Below are positions 1 to 9,055 of a stretch of DNA of 64,000 nt, one piece after another (position 1 is the stretch's first letter; every line of letters begins with the position of its first letter). The DNA comes from Armatimonadota bacterium (GTDB lineage Bacteria > Armatimonadota > DTGP01 > JAKQQT01). The translations under genes were made by a program, and so were the position numbers. The notes beneath the pieces were generated by a model that had not been told where the DNA came from, did not search any database, and worked only from the letters and a program-made list of their open reading frames with translations. Location: contig DASXVS010000019.1 in NCBI GenBank assembly GCA_036504095.1, forward strand, positions 25,492 to 89,491, in the 5' to 3' direction.

Positions 1-276
1 CCACATCCGCAGCTTCCCGCCGTCTGGTAGGACCGTTCCGTAGAGATACGGGCCCCAGCCCTCCCACGGCTTGTCCTTCCTGATAACGGGGTTGCCAGGA
101 TACTTCTCGGCAGCGTGAAACACCCGGGCGAGGTTATTCGATTCCTCTACGACCATCGCGTCCAGGAACAGCCTTCGAAACGGCGCCGAGCCCGCCAGAG
201 GATCCACGGGCTGAGCCGCGGCGCCAACGGCCGGCACGGCGAAAATCACAATGGATAGCAGCCTACAACCGTTCAA
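1..276 (-). CDS. Secreted glycosidase-like protein, N-terminal part (cut by window edge)
   Basis: This gene runs off the left edge; 92 codons are visible. I place the start at a TTG at 274-276 because an AGGAG lies just upstream and the first 20 residues form a hydrophobic signal peptide ending near VGAAAQP. The mature part includes FHAAEKYPGNPVI, then KPWEGWGPYLYGTVLPDGGK. That wording resembles the N-terminus of five-bladed propeller proteins (GH32/GH43-like) common in planctomycete and armatimonad genomes; the resemblance is from memory and the catalytic residues are outside the window. It lies 35 bp downstream of the iron alcohol dehydrogenase on the same strand, so the two are probably co-transcribed. 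Confidence 0.6.
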   Translation of the reverse strand, partial: MNGCRLLSIVIFAVPAVGAAAQPVDPLAGSAPFRRLFLDAMVVEESNNLARVFHAAEKYPGNPVIRKDKPWEGWGPYLYGTVLPDGGKLRMW

Positions 277-311
277 TGCAGTCCGCTCCTGACCACTGAT
301 ACCTGTCCGCG

Positions 312-1493
312 CTATCGCCATGCGTCCGCGATAATCTGCGTCGCGTCCTCCATCGTCAGCGTGTATGGATCAAGCGTGAACAGGCCGCCCATGTTGGCGA
401 AGGCATTGGCCGCCAGCTTGGGTGCGTCATCTCTAGCGATGCCGTAATCGGACATCTTGAGACCGCCCACCCCGCAGGCGGTCTGAAGCGCGACCATGGC
501 GTTCACAAACGCCGTAGCGGCCTGTGCGTCATCCAGACCGTGAGTGTCAACGCCCATAGCCGTAGCCATGCGGGAAACGCGCTCCGGGGTCTTGCCGGCG
601 AAGTACGTGAAATACGCCCGCGATAACATGATCAGGCCGGCGCCATGCGGTAGTTCCGGATGGTAGGCGCTCAAGGCGTGTTCCATCGAGTGCTCCGACG
701 TGCACGACGAAACGCTCTCGACCATCCCGGACAACGTGTTGGCCAGGGCGATTTGCGTGCGCGCTTCCAGGTTTGCCCCGTCGTTGACGGCTGTAGGAAG
801 CCATTTGGCGATCAGGCTGATGCTTTGTAGCGCGAGGGCGTCCCCGAGCGGGGTGGCGATGTTGGCGAGAACCCCTTCCGCAGCGTGGAAAAATGCGTCG
901 AAACCCTGGTATGCCGTGAGGTGTGGAGGGACGCTGAGCATCAATTTGGGGTCAACGATGGAGAGCGTTGGGAACGTCTCGGGGATGAGGCCATAGCCGA
1001 TCTTTTCGTTGCGCTCTTCGTGGGTGATAACTGTCCAGGGATCTGCCTCGGTGCCCGTTCCGGCGGTGGTGGTGATGGCGACGATCGGCAGCGCACCGTT
1101 CGGCACGGGCAGGCCCTTACCGGTGCCCCCGCCAATGTAGTCCCAATAATCGCCGGGATTCACGGCCATGACGGCGATCGACTTCGCGGCATCGATGGAA
1201 CTGCCGCCCCCGAGACCGATGACGAAGTCGCAGCCTTCCGCTCTTGCCATGGCGGCGCCTTCCATCACGTGTTTGTTGATCGGATTGGGCAGTATCTTGT
1301 CAAAGACCACGCAACTTACGTTGTTCCGCTTGAGCAGTTCAATCGTGCGGTCGAGATAGCCCTGTTTGCGCATCGTTGGCCCTGCCGAGACTACCAGCAG
1401 CGCCCTCTTGCCCGGCAGCTTCTCGCTCGCCAGCGTTTCGAGCGTGCCAGGTCCGAAGTTGATCTTGGTCGGGATATGAAATGTGAAGTCCAT
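312..1493 (-). CDS. Iron-containing alcohol dehydrogenase
   Basis: The 393-residue product has the group III (iron-dependent) alcohol dehydrogenase layout. An N-terminal dinucleotide domain carries GLGGGSSIDAAKSIAV (about residues 93-108) and TTTAGTGTEA. A C-terminal helical metal domain has GFDAFFHAAEG and HALSAYHPELPHGAG, which supply the Asp/His metal ligands. It would oxidise or reduce a small alcohol/aldehyde with NAD(P) in the cytoplasm; the substrate cannot be read from sequence. An AGGAGG sits nine bases before the ATG. Methanol is one conceivable substrate given the MtaB locus further along, but other family members use butanol, propanediol or lactaldehyde. The partial secreted gene follows 35 bp downstream. 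Confidence 0.9.
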   Translation of the reverse strand: MDFTFHIPTKINFGPGTLETLASEKLPGKRALLVVSAGPTMRKQGYLDRTIELLKRNNVSCVVFDKILPNPINKHVMEGAAMARAEGCDFVIGLGGGSSIDAAKSIAVMAVNPGDYWDYIGGGTGKGLPVPNGALPIVAITTTAGTGTEADPWTVITHEERNEKIGYGLIPETFPTLSIVDPKLMLSVPPHLTAYQGFDAFFHAAEGVLANIATPLGDALALQSISLIAKWLPTAVNDGANLEARTQIALANTLSGMVESVSSCTSEHSMEHALSAYHPELPHGAGLIMLSRAYFTYFAGKTPERVSRMATAMGVDTHGLDDAQAATAFVNAMVALQTACGVGGLKMSDYGIARDDAPKLAANAFANMGGLFTLDPYTLTMEDATQIIADAWR

Positions 1494-1695
1494 CCGTGTG
1501 CCTCCTGGAGACGGTAATTGCCGCCATCAGTCTGGGTCCGGCAGAAGCGAGCCAGTCAATCGGCGAGACCCGTGTTCCGCAGACCACGAGCGATGCGCAT
1601 TGGGAGACTCCTTGGACGGCGGTCGCGGGCGGGCGTTTGCTGAAAGTTGTCGCCCAATCCTTGCAGAGTGTAAACCTGCCGGGGCCGGATGCGTT

Positions 1696-3162
1696 TCAGA
1701 ATGTGTCGAGGCCGTTCGCGCGGCGGACGAGGCGGACGGCATCGGAAAGGTCCAGGGCGGAGGCAGAGCCCCCGGTCTTCTCAACGTTCAGGCGTAGGGC
1801 TTCGGAAGCGGTGAGCGACAGGCCGCCGCCCGCCGCCTGGAGCGCCGACCCGGCGTCCGCCAGCACGCCGGGGTCCGGTGGGCCGACGCTTCCCACCGTG
1901 AAATTCTCCCATGTGCTGGCGGCGGTTCGGTTGGCGATCAGCGGGCTTGCACCGGCGTTCTCCGCCGTCACGTAACGGCTGTTCACGAGCGCCTCCAGGG
2001 CGATGATGCTGCTGCCCGCTTCGACCCAAAGGAACTGCTCCGAGGTCCCTACGGTGGGCATATTTGCGATCAGCGCGCTGGCGCCGGCGTTCGGCGCGGT
2101 GACGTACTTGCCGTTTGCCAGCGATTTGAGAGCCACCGAACCGCCCCCGGCGTCGATGACCTGAAACTGCTCCGACGTCCCTGCCGAGGTCTGGCTGGCG
2201 ATAAGGGAGGACGTTCCGCCGGCGCCGGCGGACACGAATTTGTTGTTTGCGAGGGACTTGAGCGTCACCGTGTGGCCGAACGGCGGGTTATGCGTGTACA
2301 CCCGGATGTAATCCACTCGGAGGTTCTGGGGGAATACGGTCGTGGCGTCCGGGTAACCGGGCCACTGGCCGCCGATGGCCAGATTGAGGAGCAGGAAGAA
2401 CGGCTTGTTAAACGCCCAGGTTGCGCCGGACGGAATAGCAGCCTTGGTGCGCGTCTCGTAGGTAATGCCGTCCACGTCCCAGGTGATGGCGTCCGGGCGC
2501 CACCACACCGCGAAAGTGTGGTATGCATCCTTGAATTGCAGCCCATTCGGCAGCGTGTAGGGCGCTCCGAGACTGCTCCCGCCGGAATATCCGGGACCGT
2601 GAATCGTACCGTGCACGGTAGATCTCTCGTTCCCGATGTTTTCCATGATGTCGATCTCGCCGCAACTCGGCCAGCCGACCGTCCCGATGTCCGTACCCAG
2701 CATCCAGAACGCCGGCCACACACCTTGCCCGTAGGGTATCTTGATTCGGCCTTCGATGTACCCATACTGAGCGGAGACTTTTCCCTTAGTAAGCAGTCGG
2801 GCGGATGTGTAGTTGCCCTGCGCGTCTTTCGTCGCCTGAATTTGAAGCGCGCGGGAGTCGCCTGCCGCGGGATCGTCCACGATCTGCGCATGGGTAGCGT
2901 CGCTGACGTAGGTCTCAAGCTCGCTGTTGCCCCATCCACCGCCGCCCAAGTCGTAATTCCACCGGGTGGCGTCCGGTTTTGAGCCAACCGCGCCGTTGAA
3001 TTCCTCGGCCCACGAAAGCGTGTATCCCGCCGGCGGAGCGGCTACCGCCATACCGGCGAGGAGGGCGAAAGCAGTAATCAGCCAGGAGGCCGTTCCGGCG
3101 CACCGCGCGATAAGGCCAAGCGCTTGCCCTGCAACCTGTGAGTGCATGAAAGTCTGGTCCAT
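1696..3162 (-). CDS. GH16 endo-beta-glucanase with fascin-like repeats and dockerin-like tail
   Basis: A 488-residue exported glycosidase. The long N-terminus has a hydrophobic signal segment at about 27-42. The GH16 domain (about 45-290) contains the family signature EIDIMEN at 169-175, giving E169 as nucleophile and E174 as acid/base, so it should cleave beta-1,3 or beta-1,3/1,4 glucans or a related marine-type galactan. Residues 295-430 hold three units of about 45 residues (TLKSLANNKFVSA, ALKSLANGKYVTA, ALEALVNSRYVTA), a fascin/beta-trefoil carbohydrate-binding pattern. The last 55 residues end in DLSDAVRLVRRANGLDTF, a degenerate dockerin-like tail shared with two other proteins here. An AGGAAGGA precedes the ATG. 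Confidence 0.9.
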   Translation of the reverse strand: MDQTFMHSQVAGQALGLIARCAGTASWLITAFALLAGMAVAAPPAGYTLSWAEEFNGAVGSKPDATRWNYDLGGGGWGNSELETYVSDATHAQIVDDPAAGDSRALQIQATKDAQGNYTSARLLTKGKVSAQYGYIEGRIKIPYGQGVWPAFWMLGTDIGTVGWPSCGEIDIMENIGNERSTVHGTIHGPGYSGGSSLGAPYTLPNGLQFKDAYHTFAVWWRPDAITWDVDGITYETRTKAAIPSGATWAFNKPFFLLLNLAIGGQWPGYPDATTVFPQNLRVDYIRVYTHNPPFGHTVTLKSLANNKFVSAGAGGTSSLIASQTSAGTSEQFQVIDAGGGSVALKSLANGKYVTAPNAGASALIANMPTVGTSEQFLWVEAGSSIIALEALVNSRYVTAENAGASPLIANRTAASTWENFTVGSVGPPDPGVLADAGSALQAAGGGLSLTASEALRLNVEKTGGSASALDLSDAVRLVRRANGLDTF

Positions 3163-3216
3163 TGGGGTCTTCCTTCCTCCCCTATTGTAACAGGAATTGA
3201 GATCGCCTGGCAGCCC

Positions 3217-5514
3217 TTACATGATCCCGTGCGCCGGCACGCGTACCGTCCTGCCATCCAGCCCGATGCGCTCCGCAGTGTTTTCCGTTGAGTTGTACCA
3301 GAGCTCGTACGGACCGGCATGCGTCGCATCGGGTCCGCAGAGAGTGACGAATACCCCGGCAGAGCCGGCTTCGATGGCCTTGCGGGCGTTAGCGGTCAGT
3401 TCCGGGGCCTTAGACAACGTCATCTTGATGAAGGTGCGATAGCCCTCTGTTTCGGGCGCACCGCCATACACCGCCACGCGTCCTTTGCCGGTGTTCGCGC
3501 CGGACGCTAGCAGAGGAGCGAGGGCGCCTGGAACCCCGTCCACCGTTACCGGCGTCCCGATGCCGGTCGCGTAAAGCAACAGTCCTCCATCACGTACCCA
3601 TTTAGAGATCCTGTCCCATGTTTTCGCTTCGGCGACGCTGCCGGAGAGGAGCACCAGTGCTTTGATGCGCTTGAGGCCGCCGTCGGCGATCTGGCCGTCG
3701 CTGAGGAAGAACGGATCGAACACGCTGCGGAGCGGAATCACCTTCTCGAAGAACAACTGGCCCGTGAGCCGGATGTCGGTTTCGGGGTAGTAGAGCCCGA
3801 CTTCTGTAATCGGTTTACGCTGCTGGAACTCGCTGCCGTTCGCCACGAACGAGTTGCGCGCGGAGGCCGCGCCGAAAACGTTTGGCATGTAGTAATGGAG
3901 GCCCTTCGCTCCCGAGGCGCCGGCGTTGTAAACGCGTGCCACCACACCGCCCGGATCCACATTGCCGGCCGGTTCAAAACTGAAATACGCATCATACTGA
4001 CGCGAGGCCGAAGCGACCCAGCGCGTCAGTGCGAAGTTCAGGCTATAGTCGCTGGCTTCGTTTGTGATGCGAACGCCGCCACTGACGGCCGCGGCGGCCT
4101 TGCACTGTTCGCCAAAATCAGCGCCGTGCTCCGCCGGAGCGTGTCCGCCGGTACAGAGGTATATCGGAATCTTGGGCATATCGTCCCGTGTTTCCGTGAG
4201 CCAAAGCCGCGCGTAGTCGGTCATGCTGCCTATGTACCAGTCGATGAAGTCGAGTCTGGCCCGATTCCCCCATTCGTTTCCACGGGGGATGAACGGCTTC
4301 ACGTCGTCGAACGAAGCGTACTCCTTCTTCCAGGCTGCGCTCAGACGGCCGATGTTCCTGTATTTCTTCTTCATCGCCGACCGGAAACTCGCAACCGCGT
4401 ACTTGTCGCCCGCCCAAAAGCCCGCGTGCGTGTGGTACTCCCCGTGGACCGAGTTCGTCCAGTCGTTCCCCGACGCCGGGTAGATCGCCTCTCCGTAGTT
4501 TCCTGTCACGCCTAGCAGCATGGACTCGATCACCCCGCTGTCCCGATAGTGGTCGGCGAATGCCCGGATGAACGTCTTCACGTGCTCGCGCATAGCTGGG
4601 TTCCAGAGAGACTGAACGTGGCTCTCGATGCCGTGCTCAAGACACACGTACCCCTGCCGCTGGCTTCCTTTGAAGTACCAATCGGGAAGGCTGTAGGGCG
4701 AACCGACGATAAGGAACGGTACCCATTTGAACCCGTACTTTTTGTATAGGGCAACGTAGGGGTCGTACACGCTCCAGTCGAACACGCCGGGCGCCACCTC
4801 GCACAGATTCCAGCGAACGTACACTTCGTTGCTGGTAAAACCCAGTTGTTTCATCCCGGGGAGATTGACTTCCAGCGCGCGGGTCAGGCCGGGCACATCG
4901 TTCTTGCTGGCCGGGTCGAATGCGCCGACGATCAGCTCACCGCCCTTGCCGATTTTGACGACCGGTTTGATGTCCATCGGCACAGACTCCTTCAAACTCT
5001 CCCAATCGGCCGGCTTCCTATCGAGCAACTGGACTTTCCGCACAAAGAGGGGCAGGCCGGTGAGGCGGAACGATGCGCCGTTGTTCTGGCGTCCGGCGAA
5101 ATCCGGGTTGCGAAGGAGCAGCCCGCACTTCACCCATTTTCGGCGTCCGTACGCCATGCCGCTCACTCCGTCCTCGGATTTTGTGTATGACCTGGGGATT
5201 CCCGGGCCGGCGTCGTATTCGGCCGTGAGTGCGCCCCCCGCGGCATCGTCGAAGTACTCGACGGTAAGGTACAGCGGACCGCGGAGTCCGGCGGCGGCGT
5301 CTACGCCAAAGTAGAGGAATGCCGATGCCGGCTCCGTCGTCACGCAAGGTGCGCCCCCGCGCGTGACGCGCGCCACGACGCCGTCGTCCCCCGTGAGGAG
5401 GCGCAGACCGCTTTCCTCATCGCCGGTGGAGGAGGCGGACCATTGGGCGATCGGCGATTGCGCGAACGCGGTGGAGCTGAGCGCGAGCATAATCGCAGCC
5501 AACCAGTATTTCAT
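3217..5514 (-). CDS. Secreted GH42-like beta-galactosidase family protein
   Basis: I start the gene at the ATG at 5512-5514, although the frame stays open upstream, because AAAGGA precedes it and MKYWLAAIMLALSSTAFAQ is a clean signal peptide. The 765-residue product has an N-terminal beta-sandwich-like region (20-160). A TIM-barrel of GH42/GH35 style follows (about 195-620), with TGNYGEAIYP (E342, likely acid/base) and YFSFEPAGNVDPGG (E514, likely nucleophile). The C-terminus has a GATase-like portion (ALVLLSGSVAEA, about 660), as in GH42 domain B. It probably removes terminal galactose or a related sugar outside the cytoplasm. It is divergent from the GH39-like gene, with 129 bp between them. 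Confidence 0.75.
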   Translation of the reverse strand: MKYWLAAIMLALSSTAFAQSPIAQWSASSTGDEESGLRLLTGDDGVVARVTRGGAPCVTTEPASAFLYFGVDAAAGLRGPLYLTVEYFDDAAGGALTAEYDAGPGIPRSYTKSEDGVSGMAYGRRKWVKCGLLLRNPDFAGRQNNGASFRLTGLPLFVRKVQLLDRKPADWESLKESVPMDIKPVVKIGKGGELIVGAFDPASKNDVPGLTRALEVNLPGMKQLGFTSNEVYVRWNLCEVAPGVFDWSVYDPYVALYKKYGFKWVPFLIVGSPYSLPDWYFKGSQRQGYVCLEHGIESHVQSLWNPAMREHVKTFIRAFADHYRDSGVIESMLLGVTGNYGEAIYPASGNDWTNSVHGEYHTHAGFWAGDKYAVASFRSAMKKKYRNIGRLSAAWKKEYASFDDVKPFIPRGNEWGNRARLDFIDWYIGSMTDYARLWLTETRDDMPKIPIYLCTGGHAPAEHGADFGEQCKAAAAVSGGVRITNEASDYSLNFALTRWVASASRQYDAYFSFEPAGNVDPGGVVARVYNAGASGAKGLHYYMPNVFGAASARNSFVANGSEFQQRKPITEVGLYYPETDIRLTGQLFFEKVIPLRSVFDPFFLSDGQIADGGLKRIKALVLLSGSVAEAKTWDRISKWVRDGGLLLYATGIGTPVTVDGVPGALAPLLASGANTGKGRVAVYGGAPETEGYRTFIKMTLSKAPELTANARKAIEAGSAGVFVTLCGPDATHAGPYELWYNSTENTAERIGLDGRTVRVPAHGIM

Positions 5515-5643
5515 GTTGAGTCCTTTCCGAACCGGCGAGTTACGCCATTGTGAGCGGCTTCCGGGCCGGCCGGTCAACGTTCGTTTATGCGATGAGCCCG
5601 CGGCGCAAACCGTGTCTATACTGCCGTCAGGAGGATACTGCCC

Positions 5644-7944
5644 ATGTTTCGTGCCATCATTTTCGTGCTCGCGGCCGTTTCCCTGCTGGACGGTCGCTCC
5701 GACGCGAACCCCCGCTCCATCCCTTCTCAGACATTTCCCGATGCTTTCGGTGTGAACATCCATTTTACGAAAGGCGCACCCGGGGAAGTGGAGGCCCTGT
5801 CGCAGGCCTACAAGGTCGCCCGCATGGATTTCGGTTGGGGCAGCATTGAGAGGGTGCGCGGACAGTACGATTTCGCTGACTACGATGGGCTGGCGCGCGA
5901 GTTGGAGGCGAACGGCGTCCGCCCGCTGTTCATCCTCGATTATGGCAATGATCTGTACGGCAAAGGTCCTGTGCGGACTCCGGAGCAGCGCAAGGCATAT
6001 GCGGCATTTTGCGTAGCAGCCGCGAGGCACTTCAAGGGCCGCAAGATCATGTGGGAGTTCTGGAACGAGCCGAACGGCACGGGGTTCTGGGGCGGCCGCC
6101 CGGATCCGGAGGAGTACGCCTCAATGGTGAACGCGGCCGCTCCGGCAATCCTCAAAGCCGATCGAAATGCCACTTTGCTCCTCGGCGCGTTTGCGGGCTT
6201 CCCGTGGGATTACATTGAAACTGTGTTCAAACGGGGCTGCTTGAGATGGGCCGACGCGGTGAGCGTTCACCCGTATCGAAGCGGCTACCCTGAAACCGCC
6301 ACACAGGACTACACTCGCCTTCGGCGGCTGATCGCGCAATATTCGCCGAACCGGGATGTTCCGATCATCAGCGGAGAGTGGGGCTACAGCACAAACCGGA
6401 AGACCGGCATCCCGGAGTTGCGCCAGGCCCAGTACCTCGTTCGCCAGCGCCTCAACAATGTGCGCTGTGGTATCCTCACATCCATCTGGTACGATTGGAA
6501 GGAGGATGGGCCGGACCCCGACGAAAACGAGCACCATTTCGGCAGCACGCACCAGGACTTTTCGCCCAAGCCGGCTTACATAGCCGCTCGGACGATGACG
6601 AAGACGCTGGCAGGCTACAAGTTCGTCCGCATGCTGGAGGACGGACCGGACAAGTACGTGATGCTTCTCCGCAACGCCAAAGGTGAGTCCGCGCTCGCGT
6701 TGTGGACCATCGGACCGACAGCTGCGTACAAACTCAGCCGTTTGGTAGATCGGCTGGACGGGGTGGAGATGGACGGTCGACATCTGGAGTCGATCTCCAC
6801 AGATGGCAATCATCTGGGATCGATTCCCTATGGCCCGTCCCCGCGCTATGTGCTGCTTGGCAGGTCGGCGGAAATGGACGTCATGGCGGACTGGTCCTAC
6901 CTCCCGCCGGACACCGTTGTCGTTGCCGGCAAACCGGTCAGGACGACTCTAACTCTTCGAAACACGGGCGAGGCGACGCGCAAATACGCCATCGCAATCA
7001 GTGTGGCTGGCGGCGCCGCCCGCCCGGCGCGCGCCTTTGCGGCGGTCGCACCGGGGAAGACTGCCAGGATTCCTGTGACGCTGGACCTCTGGAAACGAGC
7101 CGAGGCATCGGCTGTGGTGGTAACCGTCAACGGCAGGCGCACCGCTATCCCACTGATAGTCGCCAACCCGGTTACGGTCAGCGCGGCGCCTCTGGGCGAT
7201 ATGGTGACCGTGGACTTGAGAACCCCCGGTGTTCGGACCGGCGAGACGCTATCGGTGAGGATCACGGACGCGTCGGGCCGACCGGTCGGCGCCGCCAGAC
7301 CCGTCAAGGTACGGCCCGGAACCTACAGGTACGCGACACAACTGCACATCGACTTTCCAGCCCTCAGGGGACTTGGCGTCTCGGTGACCAATCAGCACGG
7401 GCGCGAGATCGCTTCGATGCCCCCGCTGAGACTGGTCCCTGTCGGTCCGCTCGCAAAGTCGATTCCTGGCGCTAAACCGAAGGGCCTGGCGGTTCACCCT
7501 GAGGGGAAGGGAGAGCCCGGTGGTTCGGTGGTGCTGAGAGCGGCGAAAGCCGGCGCACGCGGCATCGTGGCCGATCTCAAGGCGGAATTCCCTGACGGCT
7601 GGCGTTACTTCGTGGTGACGCCCGAGCGGACAGCGATTCCGGATAACGCCGTTGCACTTGGGATGTGGGTCAACGGTGATGGCTGCGGAGACAACATCCG
7701 CGCCCGTTACTGGGACAGCAAGGGGCAGACATATCAGCCGACGTTCGGGGCGGTGAGTTGGAAAGGGTGGCGCTGGATCACGATGCGACTGGATGACCCG
7801 TCGGTCGGGTCATGGGGCGGCCCACAAGATGGCGTTATCCACCGGCCGATCAAGTGGGACAGCGTGTTTTTGCTGGACAGCGCCAGCACCCGCGCGCATT
7901 CGGCGCACGTTCAGTTCGGCGGCCTGACGCTATTGACTCGATAG
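5644..7944 (+). CDS. Secreted GH39-like glycoside hydrolase
   Basis: A 766-residue exported protein. A signal peptide covers about the first 21 residues and AGGAGG precedes the ATG. The (beta/alpha)8 domain (30-340) carries WEFWNEPNGTG with E142 as likely acid/base and PIISGEWGYS with E245 as likely nucleophile, the clan GH-A arrangement seen in GH39 and some GH5 enzymes. The barrel is followed by a beta-sandwich cap, a CARDB/NEW3-like domain (about 420-510: RTTLTLRNTGEATRKY) and a C-terminal jelly-roll that may bind carbohydrate. The substrate is unknown; GH39 members act on xylosides, iduronides and other glycosides. It converges on the next gene with a 9-bp gap. Confidence 0.8.
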   Translation: MFRAIIFVLAAVSLLDGRSDANPRSIPSQTFPDAFGVNIHFTKGAPGEVEALSQAYKVARMDFGWGSIERVRGQYDFADYDGLARELEANGVRPLFILDYGNDLYGKGPVRTPEQRKAYAAFCVAAARHFKGRKIMWEFWNEPNGTGFWGGRPDPEEYASMVNAAAPAILKADRNATLLLGAFAGFPWDYIETVFKRGCLRWADAVSVHPYRSGYPETATQDYTRLRRLIAQYSPNRDVPIISGEWGYSTNRKTGIPELRQAQYLVRQRLNNVRCGILTSIWYDWKEDGPDPDENEHHFGSTHQDFSPKPAYIAARTMTKTLAGYKFVRMLEDGPDKYVMLLRNAKGESALALWTIGPTAAYKLSRLVDRLDGVEMDGRHLESISTDGNHLGSIPYGPSPRYVLLGRSAEMDVMADWSYLPPDTVVVAGKPVRTTLTLRNTGEATRKYAIAISVAGGAARPARAFAAVAPGKTARIPVTLDLWKRAEASAVVVTVNGRRTAIPLIVANPVTVSAAPLGDMVTVDLRTPGVRTGETLSVRITDASGRPVGAARPVKVRPGTYRYATQLHIDFPALRGLGVSVTNQHGREIASMPPLRLVPVGPLAKSIPGAKPKGLAVHPEGKGEPGGSVVLRAAKAGARGIVADLKAEFPDGWRYFVVTPERTAIPDNAVALGMWVNGDGCGDNIRARYWDSKGQTYQPTFGAVSWKGWRWITMRLDDPSVGSWGGPQDGVIHRPIKWDSVFLLDSASTRAHSAHVQFGGLTLLTR

Positions 7945-7953
7945 ATCGGGCCG

Positions 7954-8973
7954 TTACGGCTGTCCCGTCACGGCGTCCCAGGAGGCGAACACCTGACGCA
8001 CATTCTCGGGACGAGATCCCGCTGTGAACTCGCATTGTGCGATGCACCCGCCATCCGCCCAGAGCGCATTGTGGACGCTTCTCACCGCCCGGTCGATGTC
8101 CGCAGCCGTTCCGTGCGGAAGCAGATGCTGTCGGTCAATCTCTCCCCAGAACGTGATCCGGCCGGCAAACGGTCTCAGCGTTTCCACGCCCATGCAGAAG
8201 ATCTGTGAGTTGACGGCGTCAACGCCCAGATCGATCAGGTCCGGGAAGATAGCGAGGATATGGCCGTCGGAGTGCAGGAAGAGCTTTTTGCCTGCGCCGT
8301 GGGCAATCTGTATGTAGTCCCGGTAAAGCGGCCGGAATACTTCGCGCCATATTGCGGGCCGTATGAGCAGGCTTCGCTGCGATCCCCAGTCGTCTCCGAT
8401 CATCAGGGCGTCAACGTCGGTCTTCGCCCAGGCGGATAACACGTCGCAGTAGTAGGCATGCATGTCATGCAGGAAATCGAGCATTTTCGGCGTCCGGTCC
8501 GCCAGGTCCATGTAGAGCGCTTCGGTTCCGCGGATGAACTGTAGCCGTTCAAAGGGATTGGCCGAAGTGCCGGCTATCGTGAAGCTGTCCGTGGAATCGC
8601 AGTCCCGATTGACGGCGTCGCGGTCGATCGCCAGCATTTCACGGGGGATGTGAACGTTTTGAGCGTCGGTGTCCCAGTTAGTGACGGGCGGTTCCTTGAC
8701 CTCTCCGATCAAACCGTCCTGTATATTACGGAACGTGCAGTTCCATTCATCCACGAATGAGCCCACGCGGTACGGATCGCCTGAAGTGGGCGCCGGCCGG
8801 GCGACGTGACCATCGATATGCACGATGTCGTCGGGATAATCGCGGAGGATGGCGGATAACTCCGCCGGATAGTTCCACTCCGCCCAAGGCAGGCGCCAAA
8901 GTTGGCGCGGCGCCCGGGCGGGCTTTTCCCGGCGAACCGTCTGATAAACAAGTTCTCGTGCTGTGGCGGCCAT
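7954..8973 (-). CDS. URO-D fold protein (HxDG subclass)
   Basis: I start this 339-residue protein at the ATG at 8971-8973 (MAATARELVYQTVRREKPAR), which matches the usual URO-D family N-terminus; the open frame further upstream looks unlike the family. It is a paralog of the URO-D set at 17.7-39.6 kb. The central segment DALMIGDDWGSQRSLLI is the family's substrate-floor strand. The metal/active-site position reads KLFLHSDGHILAIFP, so it has His-x-Asp-Gly rather than the His-x-Cys of MtaA methyltransferases. It lies apart from the main cluster, divergent from the hydrolase at 9 kb, with 82 bp available for two promoters. It is not expected to be the haem enzyme HemE. Confidence 0.8.
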   Translation of the reverse strand: MAATARELVYQTVRREKPARAPRQLWRLPWAEWNYPAELSAILRDYPDDIVHIDGHVARPAPTSGDPYRVGSFVDEWNCTFRNIQDGLIGEVKEPPVTNWDTDAQNVHIPREMLAIDRDAVNRDCDSTDSFTIAGTSANPFERLQFIRGTEALYMDLADRTPKMLDFLHDMHAYYCDVLSAWAKTDVDALMIGDDWGSQRSLLIRPAIWREVFRPLYRDYIQIAHGAGKKLFLHSDGHILAIFPDLIDLGVDAVNSQIFCMGVETLRPFAGRITFWGEIDRQHLLPHGTAADIDRAVRSVHNALWADGGCIAQCEFTAGSRPENVRQVFASWDAVTGQP

Positions 8974-9055
8974 GGGGTCTCTCTTTCGTCTTTCGGCGCG
9001 CGGCGCCTCAACGATTTTACGCTCCGCGAGACATAATGACGCGGGAGGGACATTG

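Noticed and set aside
5600..5640. A TATACT-centred promoter for the GH39-like gene
   Set aside because: There is no -35 at suitable distance and the spacing to the ribosome site is tight, so I could not support it.
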